A stretch of DNA of 64,000 nt from Kondoa malvinella (taxonomy: Eukaryota; Basidiomycota; Agaricostilbomycetes; Agaricostilbales; Kondoaceae): the NCBI GenBank assembly GCA_039545315.1, contig BCIM01000010.1, positions 508,441-572,440 of the forward strand. The letters run 5' to 3'. Of the stretch, positions 55,728 to 64,000 are shown piece by piece. A program made the translations under genes and the position numbers. The notes beneath the pieces are model-generated. The model did not search any database. It worked only from the letters and a program-made list of their open reading frames with translations, and had not been told where the DNA came from. Every line of letters starts with the position of its first letter. Positions within the stretch are counted from its first letter, which is position 1.

Positions 55728-56947
55728 ATGGAGCAAGAAGGCCCGCCTCGACAGACAACGCTGTTTGCATGCGGCGTGGCATCAGGCAAGGCTGCTAGTA
55801 GTACCTCTATCCGCAAGAATCGCAAAAGCACAGCCAAGCCATTTCGAGCACCCGCGTCAAACGAGAATTTGGATGATCAGCCTAAGCCCTCTGGCTCCAA
55901 GAAGAACCAGATCTTTGACAGAAAAGAGCTCAAGAAGTCCGATAATTTGATTGTCGGTCCTATGCTGCTCGCGCGACATTATTGTTGCTTAAAATCCGCG
56001 TGTTCGAACAGACCAATTCGACAGCTTACGATCGTGCTTTTCACTATGTTACTGGTGCTTCAGGTCATCGTAAGCTTCTTGGAGCACTTGGTATGCAATT
56101 CTGAGGTATGTTTGCCGGGCCAATTCAGGTAAGGTTTCCAATCTCTTAATCAGCAACATGAGCTGACTATCAGAGCTTGCAGAACAATCGAATGGACGCT
56201 CCTCAATCGTCTTATCGAGCTGGAGCAAACATCGTAATGCCAAACTCGCTTTTCAAGCTCCAGCTGCTAGTGCAAACATCTTTAAGGGCGTTTGTTGCTA
56301 TCTTAGCGGGTATCAAGGTGATGAAGTAGGCAATCTGGAGATGGAACGATTGATCTTTGAGCATGGTGGATCGACTATTCACGCCTTCTCCAGAACAAGA
56401 ATCACTCGTACGTCTTTATTATACCGTTGCATATCCTTATAATATAAGCACAGACATTGTTTCTTCATCTGGACTGAGCGGGAAAAAGCTACAAGATCAG
56501 ATCAAGTGTCGGAAGAGCGCTACGAGGATTGTCAGACCTGAATGGTCAGACCTTTCATATGGAATAATGGCAAGAGCTAACATAGCTCTCAGGGTATTGG
56601 ACTCTATTCATGCCGGTGCTCGGAGACCAGAGTCAGACTACTCGGTACTTGAGCTAGAGGTGCGTTCTTTCATTCTTACTTTTATGAAGAGTAACGATGA
56701 TCAAAACGTGCAGACACAACCTGCGCTCAAGCAAGTTTTCCCGCAAGCATCCTCTAACCGAGAGCAAGAGAAGCGAGCAAAAGATGAAAAGAGTCGCTTA
56801 CAAGCTGAAGATGACTTGCGCTGGTTCAAAGAGTCGCGAGCAAAGGAGGAAGAGCACCGGTCGATTTATGACCTACCACCGAGCGTACGTCTGCTTTAAG
56901 AGCTTGTTTTCATGTCTGACGCGTCGTTATAGGCTCAAAGGTGTTGA
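55728..56947 (+). CDS. BRCT-domain protein resembling the N-terminus of REV1, no polymerase domain
   Basis: The ATG at 55728 gives 'MEQEGPPRQTTLFACG', whose QTTLF is a degenerate PIP-box-like motif. Basic and Ser-rich sequence follows, then 'AYDRAFHYVTGASGHRKLLG'. After an intron ending at a CAG near 56174, the block 'KHRNAKLAFQAPAASANIFK' leads into a BRCT domain: 'GVCCYLSGYQGDEVGNLEME', 'RLIFEHGGSTIHAFSRTRIT', 'LSGKKLQDQIKCRKS', 'ATRIVRPEW' and, across an intron, 'LDSIHAGARRPESDY'. The order matches the REV1 BRCT (IF-GV-Y-GY, HGG, VRP-W-DSI). A charged helix rich in Glu/Lys/Arg follows to 'RSIYDLPPS', and the frame ends at a TGA at 56945 after a last short intron. The expected Y-family polymerase is absent; the next gene is on the other strand. 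Confidence 0.65.
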
Positions 56948-57188
56948 TGAAGTTTGTGTAATCGTCGTTTCAGTTTCCGTTCAGCATTGTATCATTATAG
57001 CTTTGGCATACACTTCACTGTATTAGATTATGCATCGTTTCATCCCATCATTAAAGCGAGCGGAAGTAATTGCAAGTGCTTCGCAAGTCATTTACTGTGC
57101 CGACGTGAACTTCAAAAGCAAATCGAGCGCTATTCCAGACCGTTTCATTAAAGGAAGTGCGGGTAACGNTTTNTGCCCTGCAGTGCCT

Positions 57189-58749
57189 TCACTTCCACAG
57201 ATCAAGCACCACGCGACCTTGGATTTGACCCTTGCCCATCTTCTCAAAGATCGAGTCCAGCTATAAAAGATAGGGATGATCAGCTGATCAGCCACGTACA
57301 TTAATGACCACTCACTTCGTACATGGATGCAGTGCTGAAATGGGTTGACACTAAACCCCGCTNGGCTAGATCCAAAGTTTCGATGGCTTCTTTGCGATTG
57401 CCAACACAAGAACCGACAATGTGAATCTCCTTGAGTATGATGAGCGATGGATAAGCGGTAGCGATTGGGATCATTTCTCCCGCTTGGAGCGCCATGTCAG
57501 CCATCCACCTTTATTCTAGCAGATTATACAAACCTGGTAACCCAACACAGACCACTGTAGAGCATCTCAGAAATGAACTTCACATAGCAGACCTGACTTA
57601 CATGTGCCCCCCAATCTCAAGCAAGTGACCGCACTGATTGCGATTTCAGATCAGCGACTAGCCCGGGTCTAGAAATCCAGACTCACGCGCGGTAGGCTGG
57701 GTTTGCCGCGGTGAGGACAAGCACAGCATGTGCCCCATAGCCTTCTGTCAAAGCTTGAACTTCGGCGCCAATATCTTTGGAGGTTGTATGATCGATGAAG
57801 TGCTCGGCGCCAGAGCTAAGAACCAAGTCTCTCTTGGAAGGGTGGTCGACACCAATAACACGAAGCCCGAGACTTCGGTGGGCGATCTGACATGCTAGAT
57901 GACCTGCACAGAGAGCAGAGGGGATCAGCCTGCTGTGTTGCACAATTTCGTTCGCACTTCACCCAGACCACCTCCGGCACCGAGCAGAACAACGAAATTG
58001 CCGCTGGTAGTCCTGGATTTCCGCAGAGCGGAGTAGACTGTTACGCCGGCGCATAGAAGAGGAGAGGCCATTGCACTGTCTAAGCCATCTGGAATAGGCG
58101 TAACGTAGCGAGCAGGGCCGATAATGTATTGAGCAAAAGTGCCTGGAGTGAAGTAGCCAGCATTCTTGACGTTATCTGGCAACGTGGACGATAATTCACG
58201 CGTGAACGGTTACTGCTGCAATGTACGTACTGCAAAGAGCATCGTGGCCTGCCAGACAAGGTGGGCAATGATCGCATGTGTCGGCCACCCATTTCTGTTG
58301 CGGATAGATAAGCACCAAACAGTCTCAGCGGTATCCTAGACCTACAATACCAACTCTTTGGCCAATCTTGACAATGTTTCGCTCGTTGGCTGGACCAATT
58401 TTGACGATTTCGCCGACTCCTTCGTGTCCTCCGACTTGGCCGACAGGCGTTGGTTTGGGCAAAGCAGGCCAGGAGCAAGTCATGATACCCTGAGATACAT
58501 CAGCAATCAGGTAAAGGATCCGAAACTAAATTGCACAGAACTCACATAATCGCTATGGCAAACTCCTGAATGGGTCTGCGCATCGATTTTCAATACGCCT
58601 CAGGTAGACCAGCGGGATCGACAGACCAATCTGATCAAGACCTCCCCTGCCTGAGGCTCTGGCATCGGAAGATCCACGACTTGCGTAGAAATGGATCCTG
58701 GCTTGTCATAAATGGCTGCTTTGTAAGTAGCGGGAATTTCTGGTGTCAT
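57189..58749 (-). CDS. Zinc-dependent alcohol dehydrogenase
   Basis: Medium-chain NAD(P)-dependent alcohol dehydrogenase. The start is 'MTPEIPATYKAAIYDKPGS' at 58749. Catalytic zinc site: 'THSGVCHSDY' and 'QVGGHEGVGEIVKIGPANE'. A structural-zinc loop with repeated cysteines lies near 58200-58290. Substrate and cofactor parts: 'NAGYFTPGTFAQYIIGPARY', 'MASPLLCAGVTVYSALRKS' and 'NFVVLLGAGGGLG', then 'HLACQIAHRSLGLRVIGVDH'. C-terminal 'EKMGKGQIQGRVVLDLWK' ends at 57189. It resembles yeast-type tetrameric Adh. Six or more introns interrupt it. One undetermined base (57363) falls in the coding sequence; those at 57169 and 57173 lie just beyond the stop. Ethanol/acetaldehyde or aromatic alcohols are possible substrates. 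Confidence 0.88.
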
Positions 58750-59265
58750 TGCTGAGCTTGTCTGCTTGATCTAGTGAGTGTGGAACGCCACGATCAACTT
58801 CTTAGGTCCAACATAAGTGAGGGAGAGAGGGATGACAAAGGCGGGGCCGACATGTGCGGCACCAGCTGGCACCTTCAGGACTCCGTGTCAGGGAAGAGAT
58901 GCATTCAATCAGATGAGGAGCAGAAGGAAGCGACCCGGAAGATATGATGAAGACAGGGACGATAAAGATGAGAGCATCTGAAGAGCAGTGATGCAGTTCT
59001 ACATGCCAAAGTTCAATGCTTCTTTGAACTTGGCTGCTGGAAGTTGGAGCACTCGATAGGACTTTCAATGGCACAGACGCATTTTGATTTGCATTGAGAG
59101 TCTCGGTGCGATTTGCTTGGACTGGTATTTCAGCCCAGCTTGCTTAGGTCTTTCGCTTCCATTGAGGTAGACTATAGCCTTGTACATTAGCTACTGTCTT
59201 GACGGCCTCTGGATTCCAAGACTGTGTAGTTGCAGCGGTTTTTCTGCAAGACTGTACTTGAGTTC
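58750..59265 (-). other. Intergenic between ADH and wax-synthase-like genes
   Basis: About 515 bp between tandem minus-strand genes: the promoter of the dehydrogenase plus the 3' UTR of the acyltransferase gene. No gene is supported; the minus-strand frame at 58802-59074 has no domain. Confidence 0.4.
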
Positions 59266-60987
59266 TTACGCTGACGCAAGAATCTGCTGTGGCAGCAGGA
59301 CACCTATCGGAAGTACATAGCGGACCCAGTGCCATTTCGTGGTAGGCAACAGTCCTTCGAGCAGTCCTCGATCGATCCTAGGCAAGCCATGAGCATATCG
59401 TCAGGAGCAGCGAATATAGCGACAGACCAGTAGGCAGTCTGCCAGGAGCCGGTTACGATGAAGAAACCAAGTGCCCATATTCTGCCTAGCCAACCGCGCA
59501 CTTGATACCCCGTTGTGTATGTGAGTACTTGCTCTGCGATGATGCCGAGCGCTGGTCCAACATAAGCAGCGAATCTAAGCGGGCAACGGTACACTCACCT
59601 TGCGAGACAAAGAAACTTGTAGTAGAGAATCGCCAATTGAAATCATAGCCGCGATGAGCCTCGGTAGCATAAAAGGCCTGGCCACAGCAGTCAATTTACT
59701 GTAAATATCGTATGGTAGAGCATGCGGACGCACAAACTCGTGCAGCAAGCCAGAAACAAGGCTGCGAGCACTATCAGTCTCGGTGACAGAGCAAGCTCCG
59801 ACTTGACTCACAAAGCGCCAATCAGACCGCACGCGAAAGAAACTCTCCGATCGCCCCAACTGAACAGCCGTCTACCTGGTCGCAGACCTAGTGTAATGAA
59901 TTGTCGCTAGGATCAGATCAGCCTTGTTGTGAACAAGCCTCGTTATGACTCACGAAGAATATTGCATGCCTGAAGAGAAATGTAGATTGGTAACGCACCA
60001 TGTCGATTGTTCCGAGCTCACCATCGCCTAGACCACAGCTCATTCAACGATGTGCTCTTCCATGGGCTGTTGAAGAGTGCAGGCCATCGACTCGCATCGA
60101 AAGCTGGTCCGAGGCCGGTTTGGTGGAGCAAGCTTTGGAGAAAGAAGTTCAGGAGCGTCCAGCATGCGTACCCGCATTCTATAGCGGAAAAGCTGCTACG
60201 CGATCAGCTTACATTTGATCGCGAGAAAGGTAGCTCACCAAGCTTGACCGAGGCAAATACCTTGAAGCATGATGGCGATATGGCCGATGTAGGGAAAAGC
60301 TGGAATGCCCCAAGCAATTAGATAGTCTTCCATTGTACCATTACCGTATAGGCGCATATTGATCAGAGGTGACATGGAGAAGAAGAGTACGCCGTTGCAC
60401 CAGAGGATGTTCTCGAGAGATGCGAGCAGGAATGGTATAGACTGGCTGGGTGGGCTGGGTGGTAGTCGATCTCGTTTGACGCCCCAAGACCTGAGCATAA
60501 TTGAGCATGCCTTGCAGACGTTCAGCGGAAGTCTTACCAGTCAAGTCCACTAGAAGGGCATCGTCAAAAGGCCTTAGACAGGCGGAACTACAGCGTACCG
60601 CATATTAGACATGAGCTCGTGCGCAAAGCCCAGGCGGCAGAGCGGTTCCTTGCCCATCCATTGATACTCTTCCGAAGAGCACAAAGACCATTCGAGGCCT
60701 TTCATCACACCATATGCTCCTAGTACGCCCACGAAGATAATGTCCAGCAACGGAGCTCCAGTCGTGTAGCGTGTTGCATAGCGTATAGAAGAGAAACAGA
60801 TCGGTGGAAGCAAGGCTAATCGCCATGGCTTTGTTCCGCTGAATTGTAGCAGATGGGCCTGCAGCCCCAATAGTGGGAAGAAGAGAGTACTGTCGAGGCA
60901 CACTAAGCCCGAACAAGTGTCGACTTTCGACCAAGCATACCCAGTACAGAACTCGCTCAGCGAGGCAGTAGGCAGAATAGCTGCCAT
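59266..60987 (-). CDS. Wax-synthase-like membrane O-acyltransferase
   Basis: Multipass membrane protein. The start is 'MAAILPTASLSEFCTGYAW' at 60987. First helices: 'LDSTLFFPLLGLQAHLLQFS', then 'LLDIIFVGVLGAYGVMKGLE' and 'WSLCSSEEYQWMG', the usual opening of fungal wax-synthase-domain proteins. The active-site region is rebuilt across a splice as 'VSFACGLIGAFLVSGLLHEF' (59740-59850), where His in the S-G-L-L-H-E motif is the conserved MBOAT residue. The end is 'IVTGSWQTAYWIDRGLLEG', 'LLPTTKWHWVRYVLPIGVLL' and the stop at 59266. Seven or more short introns are needed. Related fungal proteins acylate alcohols or secondary metabolites; the substrate is unknown. It is divergent from the amidase gene. 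Confidence 0.72.
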
Positions 60988-61256
60988 GAATACAGACTTG
61001 GTATCGGAAGAAGAGTATATCGACCACAGAATCGATCAAACAAGCTGTCGAACAGTTCATCTGCTGTTTTCCATTCTCGTCCGAACGCGTGGAAGGCGCT
61101 CTGCTTCGTGATCCACTGTTCTTTGCTGCTGTCTCACTTTGCTGCTTTGATCTATATCTAGACATAGCCGAAACGGTTCAAGCAGTGCAACATCGCTCAA
61201 ACGTGAAGGGTCTACATAATCCCCTCTCCTTCTGCTCTTATCCTCTGCGCATTTCC

Positions 61257-63533
61257 ATGTCTACCTTACTAGATCTCTTGACTGCCTCGCTGGAGGACAT
61301 CAAAGCGGGCTTGGAAGGCTCTCAATTCACCTCCGTAGACTTGGTCACAGCTTATTTGGCTCGAATCGAAGAGATCAATCCTATTCTACGTCCTGTGCTT
61401 GAGCTGAACGCTGTAGGATGACTTTGGTCCGATTTGTTATTTCGTTCTCAGGATGTTTCTAGTATGCCGCTTTGGACGCTCAAATCCTTGATGACGAACG
61501 ACGGTCTGGCAAGCTACGAGGTCATCTGCATGGCTTACCAATCGTGAGCGCTTTCCTATGTTGCCGTATTTTGTCTGATGAAGGGGCCAGCTGGTAAAAG
61601 AGACTGTTGGCTCTGAAAGACCAGACCAGACCTATATGAATACAACAGCTGTGTGTGTATTCTAGATAGGCCATACAACAAGCTAATACATCAGAATCAC
61701 AGGGCAGCTACGCTTTGTATGGCTCTGTTCCAGAAGTGGATGCTACAGTTATTGCCAAGCTGAAGTGAGCTTGCTCTCCCGGATCATGAAGCAGAGCGCT
61801 CAATTATTGATCAGAGAGGCTGGCGCCATTATATTGGGCAAGAGTGAGCACTTCGATGGCCTATTTGGACATCGCTAACACTTGTCTAGCCAATGTGTCG
61901 GAATTCTCAAACTATCGTACGGTCGATTCAGACTCGTAAGCTCCCTACAATTTACGAGACAGAGTATAACGACCATCTAGTGGGTGGTCAGGTCGCGGAG
62001 GCCAGACGTATGGACCATACTTCGAAAAGCAGAATGCATCAGGGAGCAGCAGTGGTTCGGCTGTAGCTTCTGCTACAGGCCTTGCTGTCGCCTGTCTCGC
62101 AGCGGAGACTTGTGGTTCAATCATATCCCCTTCGTCTCATTGCAACATTGTGAGCATGATAAGCCATCTGCTATGATCAGTGCTTTAACATTACGACAGG
62201 TTGGCATCAAGCCTACTCCCGGTTTGACTTCTCGTCACGGTGTCGTCCCCGCTAGTTCGACCTACGATACCGTCGGACCAATGGCAATCGATGTCAAGAC
62301 CTGCGCTACCATACTTCAAGTAATCGCGGGAAAAGACTCGAAAGACAGCTTGACGTCCGACATTCCCTTCGATACTGTACCGGACTATGTCAAGGCCTGC
62401 AAGACAGATGCGTTGCAAGGTGTCAGGATCGGTGCGTTCGTGTCCATGCAGATTGTCTATTACCCTAATACGAAGGAAACAGGCGTTCCGACAGCTTACC
62501 TCGAAGCGAAGATCAAACGCGGAAAATCCGAGCTCAAGCCTCTAGGTTTGAAGCTCTACAAGAGCATGATCCCTGTGCTACGCGAACTAGGCGCCGTTGT
62601 CATCGAAGACGTCGAGTTTCCGGAACTCGAGCGATACCATAAAGAATTAGATCACGTGAGGCTGTTTTTCGATGCCTCTTGCTCAAAGCTGAATTCATAG
62701 CCTGTCAGTTCACTGTTGTCGGTGCCGAAAGCTTGCACCTGCTGCCTAAATATCTCGCGAGTCTGAAGAGCAACCCGACCGGCATCAAGGACATGAAAGA
62801 CTTGATCGCCTTCAGCACCAATTGCCCAGCTGAAGAAACCGATACGCGTAATATGGTCAGTCCATAAGTAGAAAATGTGCTGAATTCGGCTGATACCTGC
62901 CAAAGGGTCGCTGGGAAGAATGGGTGGAGCGTGACCTGAAGCTCGATTCACCCGAATATCTAAAAGCCATCGAGATGAATGCATATATAGGCGGAGAGGT
63001 CACTATAGGAGGAGCCATGCAGAAGGTCAGTGGCACTTCCATTAAAGAAGAGAGTCCGCCTCATCACGAGAAACAGCACAATTTGGAAGCAATGATCTTA
63101 CCCTCGGCCTGCTACAGCCTCGCGGGTGCTGGTTGTCTGCCTATGATCACAGTCCCTTGCGGGTGAGCAATCCTCCTTCTCTTGCGGGAGAAGCTATTGA
63201 CGCAAAAACAGACATAATCCGCCTGATCATCCTTTCGTTACAAATGAGACTGGCAACTTGAACGAAGAAGGTCCGAATGGGTCACATGGGTGGGTCAAAG
63301 CCAGGATGCGTGAATGCCTGATGTCTTACGCATTCATTGCTAGTCTTGGCTTTGTTGGACCAAAATTCAGCGAGGAGAGATTGATTGGGCTAGCTTACGC
63401 TTTCGAGCAGGCTACACATGTAGGTCGAAACTTTCGTCTCACTTGTATGTCTGACAGGCTGGACAGATACGCAATAACGTTCAACCCTTGCACAAACCGA
63501 AGACTCAGCTGAGCGATATCACGGGACGGTAAG
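61257..63533 (+). CDS. Amidase-signature (AS) family hydrolase
   Basis: The start is 'MSTLLDLLTASLEDIKAGLE' at 61257, followed by 'VDLVTAYLARIEEINPILRP'. Exons then give 'AALDAQILDDERRSGKLRGH' with 'LHGLPI' and the segment leading to the catalytic Lys. 'GSYALYGSVPEVDATVIAKL' and 'REAGAIILGKANVSEFSNYR' are next. The Ser-cis-Ser-Lys centre is seen in 'NASGSSSGSAVASATGLAV' (62035-62085), followed by 'GIKPTPGLTSRHGVVPASST' and 'YDTVGPMAIDVKTCATILQV'. The C-terminus is 'GFVGPKFSEERLIGLAYAFE' and 'LHKPKTQLSDITGR', with the stop at 63533. Size (about 560 residues) and motif spacing fit fungal amidases that hydrolyse carboxamides or fatty acid amides. Ten or so introns are present. It is convergent with the UPRTase gene. 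Confidence 0.87.
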
Positions 63534-63703
63534 ATCAACATAGATGGCTCATTGCTAGTACTGATATTTGCCGTCAGATACATAAAGGGTGCTGCGGGAT
63601 GCGTGTGCTAGATGCTAGAAACGTGTGCTTATGCAGATTCATTGTCATTTCACGTCTGCTACGGTCTCGCATTCCGCGCCCAAATTTCCCAAGCTCGACC
63701 TCT

Positions 63704-64000
63704 TCACACCGGTGTATTGTACAGACTGATGCCAAGGATCAATCAGTCCCATTGATAAGCTTATAACATAGCACTAACCGGTCTCCGACCTAGACAGAAC
63801 ACGGATCAGCGATGCATTGAATATAGAACAAGCGACTCACATCTCCGCATCCAGGAACGACGTAGCCTTTTGCATTGAGCTCCTCGTCCAGTCCAGCAAT
63901 GACAATTTCCAGCCCAGGGCACTGCTGAATGACGTTCTGGATGCCTGGCATGCTGCCCAGTAGACAGAGTAGCTTGATCTGATTCATCGGCACTCCCCAA
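63704..64000 (-). CDS. Uracil phosphoribosyltransferase, 3' part only
   Basis: C-terminal part of UPRTase (Fur1 type), which makes UMP from uracil and PRPP in pyrimidine salvage. The visible part reads 'QIKLLCLLGSMPGIQNVIQQ', 'CPGLEIVIAGLDEELNAKGY' and 'VVPGCGD'. Two introns (GTGAGT...CTAG and GTTAGT...TCAG) then join to 'VGDR' and 'LYNTPV' with the stop at 63704. These are the family's closing motifs (IDE-LN--GYI-PG-GD-GDR). The 5' part, including the PRPP-binding loop, lies beyond the right edge. Confidence 0.9.

Noticed and set aside
60605..61165. 186-codon minus-strand frame overlapping the start of the wax-synthase-like gene
   Set aside because: Out of frame with the conserved membrane protein beginning at 60987; a shadow frame.

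Overview
The window is nuclear DNA of a fungus, most likely a basidiomycete. Genes are compact and split by many introns of about 40-60 nt. Donors are mostly GTATGT, GTAAGT or GTGAGT, with CTGAC/CTAAC-like branch sites close to a CAG or TAG acceptor. The gene set is typically fungal: WSC and GPI-anchored wall proteins, a Zn2Cys6 regulator, an ATF-type bZIP factor, a wax-synthase-like acyltransferase and uracil phosphoribosyltransferase. No rRNA, intact tRNA, CRISPR or prokaryotic signal is visible. The species cannot be fixed from this sequence alone.

Layout. 1-5.4 kb: the divergent pair CTR9 (Paf1 complex, leaves the window on the left) and USO1 (Golgi vesicle tether). 5.4-6.9 kb: gene-poor, with a 29-bp tandem duplication and a tRNA-like remnant. 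7.0-12.2 kb: a non-LTR-type retroelement with reverse transcriptase, RNase H and a CCHC-like finger, bracketed by two 86-bp direct repeats and carrying most of the undetermined bases. 12.3-16.8 kb: two divergent cell-surface genes, one GPI-anchored and one with two WSC domains. 16.9-27.7 kb: RhoGAP, Mediator subunit MED13, and a vacuolar-type amino-acid transporter. 27.9-37.0 kb: a DXD glycosyltransferase, an unrecognised five-exon gene, a DUF2433-type phosphoesterase with an RGG tail, and a Mei2-like RNA-binding protein. 37.0-41.7 kb: gene-poor, with a duplicated box of about 75-83 bp upstream of two minus-strand genes, and two small spliced genes, one with a micro-exon. 41.7-48.7 kb: ATF-type bZIP, Zn2Cys6 factor, and a heterotrimeric G-protein gamma subunit. 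48.8-55.1 kb: MFSD5-type molybdate transporter, a membrane-anchored methyltransferase-like protein, oligoribonuclease, and a second GPI protein. 55.7-64 kb: a protein with a REV1-type BRCT domain but no polymerase domain, zinc alcohol dehydrogenase, wax-synthase-like protein, amidase, and the 3' end of uracil phosphoribosyltransferase.

Most genes are unrelated housekeeping or regulatory functions. The functional groupings that can be argued are the divergent wall-protein pair near 14 kb and the dehydrogenase / acyltransferase / amidase run at 57-63.5 kb. Intron positions were inferred by eye from splice signals and protein continuity. CDS limits below are start-to-stop spans that include introns.
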